A DNA stretch of 64,000 nucleotides, taken from Methylotenera versatilis 301. GTDB lineage: Bacteria; Pseudomonadota; Gammaproteobacteria; Burkholderiales; Methylophilaceae. The position numbers and the translations under genes were made by a program. The DNA lies in contig NC_014207.1 in NCBI RefSeq assembly GCF_000093025.1, positions 1,736,001-1,800,000 on the forward strand. The letters run 5' to 3'. Shown here piece after piece: positions 39,853 through 48,024 of the stretch (within the stretch, counting starts at the first letter, position 1; each line of letters starts with the position of its first letter). Under the pieces are notes generated by a model. It did not search any database, was not told the origin of the DNA, and saw only the letters and a program-made list of their open reading frames with translations.

Positions 39853-41985
39853 CTAAGATTTACTAAGCTGGTTTTGAAGTAAGGCTTCAAACTCAATTGC
39901 AGGTATAGGTTTACTGAAGTAATAACCTTGTAGCTCATCACAACCAATCGATTGTAAATAATCGTGCTGGAAACGCGTTTCTACGCCTTCTGCAATCACC
40001 TTCATGCCTAAGCTTTGTCCAAGCACAATAATGGCTTTAAGGATGGCAGTATTCGCTGGATCATTCTCAAGATTGCTGACAAAAGCTTTATCGATTTTTA
40101 GTCTATCTATTGGAAAATCCTTTAGATAAGCCAAACTTGAATAGCCTGTGCCAAAATCATCGATGGCAAGCTTAATCCCTATGGTTTTTAGGGCATGAAG
40201 TGTTTGTATAAATTTTGCAGCATCATCAATTAATGTGCTTTCAGTAATTTCCAGTTCAAGACAATCTGGATCCAGGTTGGTAAGCTCTAAAGTATTTTTG
40301 ATAGTCTGTGCAAGATTAGGCTGTTTAAATTGTCGAGGTGATACATTGACCGCAATGGGAATGGGTCGTCCCATTTTTTCTTTTAACTCTTTGGCTTTTT
40401 TACAAGCTTCAATAAGCACCCATTCACCGATACTCTCAATAAGTCCAGTCTCTTCCGCAATATGAATGAATTTAACAGGCGGAATCAGTTCACCTTCAGG
40501 AGTTTGCCAGCGAATTAAAGCCTCGGCACCACTAATAAGACCGGTTGCAAAATCTACCTTAGGTTGATAATGCAGTAAGAGCTCACCGTTTTCAATTGCA
40601 AGCCGTAAGCGGTACTCCATTGTCACGCGCTCAGTTAACGCTTCATTCAGCTCTTGCGTGTAAATCTGATAGTTATTACGTCCAGCTTTCTTAGCTTTAT
40701 ACATGGCAGTATCAGCATTTTTAAGCAGCGTATTCGGCTCGATACCATCATCCGGATAAATACTGATGCCTATGCTAGAGGTAACAACGTAATCCAGCTC
40801 ATTAATGACGCAAGGCGCGGCAACAGCAGTCAGTACGCGCTGCATACTGATTAGGACGTCATTCACATTTTCGATATTAGTCAGCAGTATTACAAACTCA
40901 TCGCCTCCCAACCTCACTACAGTATCAACTTCACGAATACAGCTAGAGAGTCGTTTAGACATAATCAATAGCAACTGATCACCTACCTCATGCCCCATAC
41001 TGTCGTTGATGAGCTTGAACTGATCAAGGTCGACAAAGGCCACAGCCATTTTATTTTTGTAACGATCTGCAAAGTTGATAGATTGCTGGAGCCTATCATT
41101 TAGCATATAGCGATTAGGTAGACCAGTCAGGCTATCGTGCTTGGCTTGATGCTCTATTTTATGGTCGTAGTTTTTACGCGCGGTAATATCCTCAACCGTA
41201 CCTTCGTAATAGAGTAAGTTTCCAGCTTTGTCATGCACCATGCGGGCATTTTCAGAAATCCAGATCGTACTATTATCTTTTTTATACACTAATGATTCGA
41301 AGTTATGCACGCTTTGATTGGCTAACATCGCTTGCACAAACTCTTCACGACGACCAGGTGTCACATAAAGCTGTTGCTGAATATTGTTAAGAACACTAAT
41401 CAGTTCTTCAGGAGAGCTGTAGCCGTATATCTTGGCTAGTGCAGGATTAACAATCAGATAGTGCCCGTTTGGCGATGTCTGAAAGATCCCTTCAATCGCA
41501 TTCTCAAAAATAGAGCGATAGCGAAATTCTGCATCATGCAATGACTGTTCAGCAGCCTTACGTTGTGTAATATTCTGGATAAAGCCTTCTATCGCATGAA
41601 CCTTACCCTTTGCATTGTAAATCGGGTTACCTCGTTCACATACCCATATAATGTCAGTGTTTGCATGACGTATACGATACTCAACTTCGAAGCGTTTACC
41701 TTGCTTAACGGCTTCATCAATAGCATATCTAACTAACGCTCGATCATCCTTAAAGATAATTTCCTCATAAGAAACTAAATTATTGAAAATTAAATCATCG
41801 GGAAAATAACCCGTTAAATCTTTGCATCCATCACTTACATAAATCATGGTCCAGTGCTGATCATAAAGATTGCAATAAACTAAACCTTCCAGATTATCCA
41901 CAAGCGTATCGAGCATGCGCTGACGATCATGAACAAATGCATCAATGGAGATAAGAGATTTAGTTGTTGGTGATGGCAATTTCAT
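39853..41985 (-). CDS. PAS-PAS-GGDEF-EAL signalling protein
   Basis: A 710-residue cytosolic protein, probably a bifunctional c-di-GMP enzyme. Two PAS/PAC units occupy about residues 28-140 and 150-270. The GGDEF domain follows (HDSLTGLPNRYMLNDRL, active site VRLGGDEFVILL), then the EAL domain (EALIRWQTPEGELIPP, ELEITESTLIDD, AIDDFGTGYSSLAYLKDFPI, AEGVETRFQHDYLQSIGCDE). Both catalytic motifs are intact, so synthesis and breakdown of c-di-GMP are both possible. No membrane segment is seen. A sigma-54-like promoter lies upstream on its strand. Confidence 0.93.
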   Translation of the reverse strand: MKLPSPTTKSLISIDAFVHDRQRMLDTLVDNLEGLVYCNLYDQHWTMIYVSDGCKDLTGYFPDDLIFNNLVSYEEIIFKDDRALVRYAIDEAVKQGKRFEVEYRIRHANTDIIWVCERGNPIYNAKGKVHAIEGFIQNITQRKAAEQSLHDAEFRYRSIFENAIEGIFQTSPNGHYLIVNPALAKIYGYSSPEELISVLNNIQQQLYVTPGRREEFVQAMLANQSVHNFESLVYKKDNSTIWISENARMVHDKAGNLLYYEGTVEDITARKNYDHKIEHQAKHDSLTGLPNRYMLNDRLQQSINFADRYKNKMAVAFVDLDQFKLINDSMGHEVGDQLLLIMSKRLSSCIREVDTVVRLGGDEFVILLTNIENVNDVLISMQRVLTAVAAPCVINELDYVVTSSIGISIYPDDGIEPNTLLKNADTAMYKAKKAGRNNYQIYTQELNEALTERVTMEYRLRLAIENGELLLHYQPKVDFATGLISGAEALIRWQTPEGELIPPVKFIHIAEETGLIESIGEWVLIEACKKAKELKEKMGRPIPIAVNVSPRQFKQPNLAQTIKNTLELTNLDPDCLELEITESTLIDDAAKFIQTLHALKTIGIKLAIDDFGTGYSSLAYLKDFPIDRLKIDKAFVSNLENDPANTAILKAIIVLGQSLGMKVIAEGVETRFQHDYLQSIGCDELQGYYFSKPIPAIEFEALLQNQLSKS

Positions 41986-42033
41986 TTTTTGTAGATTAGT
42001 ACCATATAGAATCCATAAATTTTTACTTTAAAA

Positions 42034-42049
42034 AGCAATATTTATGCCA
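42034..42049 (-). promoter_or_regulatory. Sigma-54 promoter for the PAS-GGDEF-EAL gene
   Basis: On the minus strand TGGCATAAATATTGCT matches TGGCAC-N5-TTGCW with one mismatch and exact GG-N10-GC spacing; the predicted start is about 37 nt before the ATG. Confidence 0.7.
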
Positions 42050-42278
42050 CACATGATGATGAATGTAAGTGATGTCTTTATTGTTATAACTTAAAGGTAT
42101 GGCGCCAATACTTAGAGCATTAGAATTAATCAGCAAGTCAACATTTAGCGATTAAGTTCACTTTATAGGTGCGTCTATTTCAGAATATGCACCAAAGTTA
42201 AGCTGTTTGAATCAATTAACAATACCTGACAATAGCCAAACATATAGACAATCTGCAACAACACTGCATTTTTTGTGC

Positions 42279-42294
42279 TGGCGTGCATTTTGCT
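42279..42294 (+). promoter_or_regulatory. Sigma-54 promoter for the Cache/CheW gene
   Basis: TGGCGTGCATTTTGCT matches TGGCAC-N5-TTGCW with two mismatches (fifth and sixth bases) and exact GG-N10-GC spacing. The start would be near 42305, about 50 nt before ATG 42355. Confidence 0.6.
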
Positions 42295-42354
42295 TATCTG
42301 TATTTGAGAAATTCTATTTGTATCTACCACTACAATAATTTTACGGGTATGCGC

Positions 42355-44928
42355 ATGAGCCAAATTACTACGATTCAGCTTGATAATTTTCTCCCTTACA
42401 TGAGAGATGTCATTCGTTGTGAACAATCATTGCATGAGTTAAATCTGATGTGGCGGATGATTGAGTCTTCGGCAAAAATGAACTGTCCAACCGAAGCTAA
42501 AAGTATTCTACCTACGATGGCAGCAACTCGGGCTGGCTTTAATCGGCTAGAAAAAGAACTTGTCTTAAGCTTAGTGCAAGAAAAAGTTGCTACTGTGTTG
42601 AGTGAAATAGGTACCAAAGCGCAATATGTCATTGATATTTTGGTACGAAATCTTTATGAGCGTACTGCCGATGTAGGATTTCTAGCTACGGATAACGAAT
42701 TATGTGAGTTTGTTGCAGGTATATCAGGCAATGATGAGCTTATTCGCGCGCGTTTACGTGCCTACAGAAAAAAATACACTGTCTACGATGAAATCATTTT
42801 ACTAGATATAAATGGTAATGTTTTAGTACAAATTAATGATGAAACCCCTATTGAAGGCAGCTTAGACCCTCTTATTAAAGAAACATTAGCTTCAGATCAA
42901 TATGTCGAAACCTATCGCGCTTCTGACCTACGCCCTAGCAAAAATAAAGCGTTGATTTACTCTAAACGTATGCGACATCCTCACACTGGCGAAGTTATTG
43001 GCGTGTTATGCCTATGCTTCGATTTTGTTGAAGAAATGGCGAGTATTTTTAAATCACATGGCGACCCTTCAGAGCGATCTGTCATGTTGCTGCTTGATAG
43101 CGATAATTGCGTCATAGAATCTAGCGATAAGATATGGGTTCCTGTCGGTGCTGTAGTGCCAGTCAATGATGATATGCAATCAAACTTAAAAGTATTTAGT
43201 GGTCGTAAGTACTTGGTGAGTACCTTCACTTCCGATGGTTATCAAGGCTATATGGGGCCAAAAGGTTGGCAAGGCCAAGTGATGATTCCTGTAGACATTG
43301 CTTTTACTGGCAAGGAAACCAATACTTTAAAGACCTTAGACCCCGTCGTAGCTGAAGGCCTGCTTTCACATGCACAATCTTTCTGCCCGCCACTCTTTGA
43401 AGTCATGAATGCTGCCTCGACCATACGACGCGTGGTGTGGAATGGGCAGGTAATGACGGCAGGACAAAGCGGTGAGTTACTGAAATTAAAAACTGTTTTA
43501 GATCAAATTAGTGAAACGGGTACCCGCAGCAATGAATTGTTCGCTCAATCTATTAATGATCTATACGAAACCGTGCTCGCTTCAAGATTGCAAGACTCAG
43601 AATTTGTGTCCCATCTACTGGTTGATTTACTTGACCGCAATCTATATGAGCGTTCAGATGACTGCCGTTGGTGGGCTGTTACGCCAGAATTAAGAGCGGC
43701 GCTTGCTTCACAAACAATCGATAGCAAAACGGTCACTCAAATTACCGATATTCTCGAATATATCAATTCGCTATACACCGTCTATAGCCGAATATTTGTG
43801 TATGACAATACTGGTTGCATTATTGCCAGTACAAACCCAATGGAAGCTAGTGACTCAATCATAGGCACAAGAATAGACGAAACTACGCTTGCTCAAGTAA
43901 TGTCATTGCGTACAGAGCAACAGTATTATGTATCCCCTTTTGTAAATGACGCACTTTATAGCAATGCACCAACATACATCTACCATGCGGCCATTATGGC
44001 GCCAAACGGCAACTCTGTAGTCGGTGGTATTGGGATTGTATTTGACTCATCTACTGAATTTTTTGCCATGTTGCAGGGCGGTATTACAGAAAAAGAATCT
44101 GTGACTGCTTTTTATATTGATAGACAAGGTCTAATCATTTCGAGCACTGACCCAACTCGCCCTGTAGGCACCATGTTGGAGATTGATACTGATTTACTTA
44201 CCTTGCCCAATGGCAAAAGTACCTCTCGTATTGTGATACATGACGGACATTACTCAATACTTGGATGTAGTGTATCTAATGGCTATCGAGAATTCAAAGT
44301 CACAGATGGATACAAAGAAGATGTCATCGCTGTGGTTTATGATTCATTCGGAGAAGTGCGTAGCAGTTACAGCTCTGGCAACAACTCAGCATCAATTATT
44401 GATGTATCAATGACTCAATCAGCAGACCCTGAATTCGCAACATTCTTTATTGATGGTGGGCTGTTTGCAATAGAGGCTGAATATATACTTGAGGCACTGC
44501 CAGCATCTGAGGTTTCTCGGGTGTCTATCGGTAGTGGTTCAGAACGTGTAGGCGTGCTGGCCATACAACATGAAAACGAAGGGAAAACCTTTGCCTGGGT
44601 ATTCGACCTTGGATTTTTACTCAGCGGAAAACTTACCGTAGTTGATAGCAACAGCCAAGTGATTGTGATTGAGTATCAGCAACACAAAATTGGCCTACTG
44701 GTGGGTGCCTTACATTCCGTAGCTCAGTTTAATGAAAGCCAAGTGACGCCCACGCCGCTTGCAGTCAATAGAGACGGCGTATTAATCAAACAGATCATCA
44801 AGGCGAATAGTGGAAGACTTCTGATTCAAGCGATTGATATTCAATATCTGCTTAACATGCTCAGCAATCCATTTGAAGCAGTCGGTGATGATAAAAAAAT
44901 TGCATTAAGAATAGTTAACGGGAACTAG
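42355..44928 (+). CDS. Soluble double-Cache, CheW-like chemosensory protein
   Basis: An 857-residue protein without any transmembrane helix or methyl-accepting coiled coil. It holds two related sensor units: residues 83-220 and 413-565. NLYERTADVGFLATD (89-103) corresponds to NLYERSDDCRWWAVT (419-433), YTVYDEIILLDINGNVL to YTVYSRIFVYDNTGCII, and GVLCLCFDFVEEMASIF to GGIGIVFDSSTEFFAML, as in Cache-type folds. A third, partial sensor-like segment follows (570-660). A CheW-like domain closes the protein (about 683-825: ATFFIDGGLFAIEAEYILEA). It may couple a cytoplasmic ligand to CheA. Start at ATG 42355 (or 42349). Confidence 0.8.
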   Translation: MSQITTIQLDNFLPYMRDVIRCEQSLHELNLMWRMIESSAKMNCPTEAKSILPTMAATRAGFNRLEKELVLSLVQEKVATVLSEIGTKAQYVIDILVRNLYERTADVGFLATDNELCEFVAGISGNDELIRARLRAYRKKYTVYDEIILLDINGNVLVQINDETPIEGSLDPLIKETLASDQYVETYRASDLRPSKNKALIYSKRMRHPHTGEVIGVLCLCFDFVEEMASIFKSHGDPSERSVMLLLDSDNCVIESSDKIWVPVGAVVPVNDDMQSNLKVFSGRKYLVSTFTSDGYQGYMGPKGWQGQVMIPVDIAFTGKETNTLKTLDPVVAEGLLSHAQSFCPPLFEVMNAASTIRRVVWNGQVMTAGQSGELLKLKTVLDQISETGTRSNELFAQSINDLYETVLASRLQDSEFVSHLLVDLLDRNLYERSDDCRWWAVTPELRAALASQTIDSKTVTQITDILEYINSLYTVYSRIFVYDNTGCIIASTNPMEASDSIIGTRIDETTLAQVMSLRTEQQYYVSPFVNDALYSNAPTYIYHAAIMAPNGNSVVGGIGIVFDSSTEFFAMLQGGITEKESVTAFYIDRQGLIISSTDPTRPVGTMLEIDTDLLTLPNGKSTSRIVIHDGHYSILGCSVSNGYREFKVTDGYKEDVIAVVYDSFGEVRSSYSSGNNSASIIDVSMTQSADPEFATFFIDGGLFAIEAEYILEALPASEVSRVSIGSGSERVGVLAIQHENEGKTFAWVFDLGFLLSGKLTVVDSNSQVIVIEYQQHKIGLLVGALHSVAQFNESQVTPTPLAVNRDGVLIKQIIKANSGRLLIQAIDIQYLLNMLSNPFEAVGDDKKIALRIVNGN

Positions 44929-44944
44929 ATAATATTGATGACAA

Positions 44945-44979
44945 GATGAACGCCTGTACTGCAGGTGTTCATCTTTTTT
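44945..44979 (+). terminator. Strong rho-independent terminator after the Cache/CheW gene
   Basis: GATGAACGCCTG (44945-44956), a 5-nt loop, CAGGTGTTCATC (44962-44973) with one G-U pair, then six T residues. It isolates the downstream gene, which has its own promoter. Confidence 0.92.
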
Positions 44980-45027
44980 CATATCAGGAGCAAACCTCTT
45001 GACAAAAAAAGTCGACACGTTAAAGGT

Positions 45028-45043
45028 TGGTACAGACTTTGCT
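45028..45043 (+). promoter_or_regulatory. Sigma-54 promoter for the 249-residue hypothetical gene
   Basis: TGGTACAGACTTTGCT is a full match to TGGYAC-N5-TTGCW with GG-N10-GC spacing. It is 36 nt upstream of the ATG at 45079 and lies just after a strong terminator, an ideal promoter position. Confidence 0.82.
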
Positions 45044-45078
45044 TAATAAAAATACTATTAGTATTTAAAGCTTATTAA

Positions 45079-45828
45079 ATGATCAAAAATCAGAATGTCG
45101 AATCGACCACCACTCAAAACTCAAAACAAAACTCTATTTATTTAGGTTTGCAAAGTGTATTAACTGAACAAGAAGCAAATGAAGTCATTGAAAAGTGGTC
45201 GACCTATTTCAAAGGTACAGGATCAATATTCAATGGACTAAATAGTTTTGCAAAAGAAGTTTGTCAAACCTATGGCATTGCAGACCAACAACGAGATCTA
45301 TTAAGAGCTTTACACCGTGCATTACTCCACGGAGACAATGATGTGAGTGCAAAAGGGCTCAAAGACAGTACACGGAACAAACCATCGATTGAACCAGCTA
45401 TTGAATCGGCTACTGAATCAAGCACTGAATTGGACAATAGTGTCTACACTGCACTATTTAGCCACCAAGCGATCAACACCCCGGAATTTCTAACATTTCA
45501 GAGCTTACTTCTAAAAATTCTAGATTTATTGGAAAAGTTTGAAAATGGTATAAGCCAGAAGTTAAATCCCTTCTTAATAGAACTGATTCACAGCATGCCT
45601 TGGTCTGAAGGTCAGCAGAATCAGCTTCTATCGCTCATCAATACTGGCAAAACCATACAGTTGCGTACCTATATGCCTGATCAACTTAAGTCATTTTTAA
45701 AACATTTGCGCTCTTGGGTAGAGGCTGAAATAGGTAGCACTGAAGCAGCGAAGGTGATGAACGAAGCGATTGAGGCTGTTAAAAGTCAGCCTGAAAACCT
45801 CAACTACAATGTTAAAAAGTTTCTATAA
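45079..45828 (+). CDS. Hypothetical protein between the Cache/CheW and amt2 genes
   Basis: I do not recognise this 249-residue soluble protein. It has two helical regions (about residues 20-90 and 128-249) joined by a Ser/Thr/Glu-rich linker (IEPAIESATESSTELD, about 108-123). There is no signal peptide or membrane helix. Notable segments are LTEQEANEVIEKWSTYFKGT and WVEAEIGSTEAAKVMNEAIE. It has the best sigma-54 promoter in the window, and lies between a chemosensory protein and an ammonium transporter, so a role in nitrogen-linked signalling is a guess from context. Confidence 0.72.
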   Translation: MIKNQNVESTTTQNSKQNSIYLGLQSVLTEQEANEVIEKWSTYFKGTGSIFNGLNSFAKEVCQTYGIADQQRDLLRALHRALLHGDNDVSAKGLKDSTRNKPSIEPAIESATESSTELDNSVYTALFSHQAINTPEFLTFQSLLLKILDLLEKFENGISQKLNPFLIELIHSMPWSEGQQNQLLSLINTGKTIQLRTYMPDQLKSFLKHLRSWVEAEIGSTEAAKVMNEAIEAVKSQPENLNYNVKKFL

Positions 45829-45842
45829 GATAATATTTAATA

Positions 45843-45858
45843 AGGCATATTTTTTGCT
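45843..45858 (+). promoter_or_regulatory. Weak sigma-54-like promoter for ammonium transporter 2
   Basis: AGGCATATTTTTTGCT keeps GG-N10-GC spacing and a perfect TTGCT but differs from TGGCAC at two positions. It is about 98 nt upstream of the ATG at 45956. Confidence 0.45.
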
Positions 45859-45955
45859 TACATTAAACTATATAACAATATCTAAAACTAATTTTATAGT
45901 TCAAATTGTTAATTTTAATCCATCAAAAATAGTAAATACTTAGGAATTAAAACTT

Positions 45956-47458
45956 ATGTACTCTAAAAATAGAAGTCTATGGATTTGGCTTTTTGTTGTA
46001 GTCATCAACATGCTGGCAGTTTCGGCATATTCAGAAACAACCACTCCTGAAATAAACGCCAATCCAGAACCTGTGGCTGCAAGCCCTGTTTCTCCAGCGC
46101 CAATATCAGATACTCCTGAACTGACACCTCCACCATCTTACATATCAGAGCAGACTACTCAACCAGTGACTCCTGTAGCAGAAGTAGCTCCTGTAGCCCC
46201 TGCTGCAGTAGTTTATACAAAACCTTACTCAGTTGGTTTTGATAAAATCAACTCGGGTGACACGGCATGGATGTTATCTTCCACAGCACTGGTTTTGTTA
46301 ATGACAATTCCAGGACTAGTCTTGTTTTACGCAGGTATGGTGCGTAAGAGAAATGTGCTTTCTACAGCGTTGCAAAGTTTTGCCATCTGTTGTTTGGTAA
46401 GTGTCATTTGGATACTGATTGGTTACACGATTGCATTTACACCGGGAACAACGCCCTATCTCGGTGGTTTAGATCGTCTAATGCTATCTGGTCTTGGCTA
46501 CGTTAAAGCGACCAGTCAGCTGACAGTCAGTCATTTAGCACCGACTATTCCTGAATCAGTATTTGTCATGTTTCAAATGACATTTGCAATTATTACTCCA
46601 GCGCTGATTGTTGGCGCCTTTGCCGAGCGCATGCGTTTTACAGCAATGCTGTTGTTCATGACACTTTGGTCGATATTTGTTTACGCACCAGTGGCTCACT
46701 GGGTGTGGGAGCCATCAGGTTTATTTGCTTCTATGGGTGTATTAGATTTTGCCGGCGGAACAGTCGTTCATATTAATGCAGGTGCAGCGGGTCTCGTTTG
46801 CGCCTATGTGTTAGGCCCTAGAGTAGGTTATGGCAAAGTGCCTTTTATTCCGTATAACCTAGTCTACACACTGGTTGGCGCATCACTGCTATGGGTTGGT
46901 TGGTTTGGCTTTAATGCAGGCTCCGCGTTAGCCGCAGATGGTCGTGCAGGCATGGCTATGCTGGTGACACAAGTAGCGGCAGCTATGGCCGCATTAACTT
47001 GGATATTGATTGAATGGTTAGTTAAATCAAGAATCACTATGCTGGGATTCGCATCTGGGGCAGTAGCTGGTCTAGTTGCAATTACGCCCGCTTCTGGATT
47101 CGTGAATGTGAGCGGAGCATTAGCTATTGGTGTTGCTAGTGGTGCACTTTGCTACGTGGGCGCTACCAGCCTCAAGCGCTTATTAGGTGCCGACGATGCA
47201 TTAGATGTATTTGGTATTCATGGTGTAGGCGGCTTAGTTGGTGCAGTCTTGACGGGCGTCTTTGCGGATAAAGCGATAAGTGGTCTGGACGCGAATGTCG
47301 CGTTACAAGCTGTAGCGGCATTTAGCACCTTGGCATATAGTGCAATAGCAACTCTGATTATTTTGAAAATTGTAAATCTATTGGTTGGTTTACGTGTTGA
47401 TGCTGAAGATGAGCACGATGGACTTGACCTAACTCAGCACGCAGAGAGGATATTGTAA
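45956..47458 (+). CDS. Ammonium transporter (Amt family), copy 2, with proline-rich N-terminal extension
   Basis: A 500-residue protein. Residues 1-25 look like a signal peptide (LWIWLFVVVINMLAVSAYSE), 26-90 are a Pro/Ala/Thr-rich periplasmic segment, and the rest is an eleven-helix Amt core: LLMTIPGLVLFYAGMVRKRN, GAFAERMRFTAMLLF, WSIFVYAPVAHWVWEPSG, GGTVVHINAGAAGLVCAYVL with pore His, GWFGFNAGSALAADGRAGMA, and FGIHGVGGLVGAVLTGVFAD with the second His. The N-terminal extension resembles those of some actinobacterial and betaproteobacterial Amt proteins. Its stop and the next start overlap as TAATG. Confidence 0.92.
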   Translation: MYSKNRSLWIWLFVVVINMLAVSAYSETTTPEINANPEPVAASPVSPAPISDTPELTPPPSYISEQTTQPVTPVAEVAPVAPAAVVYTKPYSVGFDKINSGDTAWMLSSTALVLLMTIPGLVLFYAGMVRKRNVLSTALQSFAICCLVSVIWILIGYTIAFTPGTTPYLGGLDRLMLSGLGYVKATSQLTVSHLAPTIPESVFVMFQMTFAIITPALIVGAFAERMRFTAMLLFMTLWSIFVYAPVAHWVWEPSGLFASMGVLDFAGGTVVHINAGAAGLVCAYVLGPRVGYGKVPFIPYNLVYTLVGASLLWVGWFGFNAGSALAADGRAGMAMLVTQVAAAMAALTWILIEWLVKSRITMLGFASGAVAGLVAITPASGFVNVSGALAIGVASGALCYVGATSLKRLLGADDALDVFGIHGVGGLVGAVLTGVFADKAISGLDANVALQAVAAFSTLAYSAIATLIILKIVNLLVGLRVDAEDEHDGLDLTQHAERIL

Positions 47459-47820
47459 TGGCAGAGACTTTACATAGCACTGAAAAGGTTTCAGTAGCCG
47501 CGCTGATTAGCGTGATACTCAGGCGTAAAATAAGTCGAACCATTGATATTAAATGGCTCGTTGAAAATGAAGTTTACGCCAAAAATATTATTGCGCTTTC
47601 TCGCGAACAAGGACTAACTGACCTGAATGAATATGTCGATCATTTTGAAATGCTGATGTTCGGAAAGCTATCTACTACGCCACCAGCAGTAGAAAACACT
47701 AGCGCTACTAAAAATGAATCGACAGCTTTCAAAAAAACACTAACGCCATCTTTTGAAGAAGAGGATGAAGGTGCGAGTGAGGTCATCGATACACATAAAT
47801 ATGTAGGTGGCATAAGGTAG
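47458..47820 (+). CDS. Small hypothetical protein translationally coupled to ammonium transporter 2
   Basis: A 120-residue soluble protein whose ATG overlaps the transporter's stop by one base (TAATG). The first 65 residues are helical (VSVAALISVILRRKISRTID, VEYVDHFEMLMFGKL-like), followed by a Thr/Ser-rich linker, an acidic stretch FEEEDEGASEV and a C-terminal THKYVGGIR. It is not a GlnK/PII homologue: no T-loop sequence is visible. A transporter-associated role is inferred from coupling only. Confidence 0.7.
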   Translation: MAETLHSTEKVSVAALISVILRRKISRTIDIKWLVENEVYAKNIIALSREQGLTDLNEYVDHFEMLMFGKLSTTPPAVENTSATKNESTAFKKTLTPSFEEEDEGASEVIDTHKYVGGIR

Positions 47821-47825
47821 AGCTT

Positions 47826-47866
47826 CACCGAGTTGAGAGTTGACAAGGTTAAAACTTTACTCGGTG
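47826..47866. terminator. Hairpin after the amt2 operon
   Basis: CACCGAGT (47826-47833) and ACTCGGTG (47859-47866) are perfect 8-bp arms around 25 nt that include further partial pairing (AAGGTT with AAACTT). No T-run follows, so it may be a weak or rho-dependent end. A direct repeat of TTGGTGCAA lies at 47904-47912 and 47923-47931. Confidence 0.4.
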
Positions 47867-48024
47867 TTAGGCAGTCCATATTGGCAAAGTAACAAGCAAC
47901 ATATTGGTGCAAGCGTGATATGTTGGTGCAACTGTAATGTATAACTTGCTCGCTTTTTGCTGTCTCTGAGTGTCTCAAAGCTAACGCATCTAAACAACCA
48001 AGCCTTAATTACAGCTTATTAAAC

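Larger units (their letters stand above)
41986..42354. other. 369-bp divergent intergenic region with two sigma-54-like promoters
   Basis: The region separates the GGDEF-EAL gene and the Cache/CheW gene. It contains outward-facing sigma-54-like promoters at 42034-42049 (minus) and 42279-42294 (plus) and an inverted pair GGTGC (42159-42163 area) and GCACC about 16 nt apart. No coding potential is convincing here. Confidence 0.55.

Noticed and set aside
47902-47932. Start of a CRISPR or tandem repeat array (TTGGTGCAA twice)
   Set aside because: Only two short imperfect copies; no regular spacing continues.
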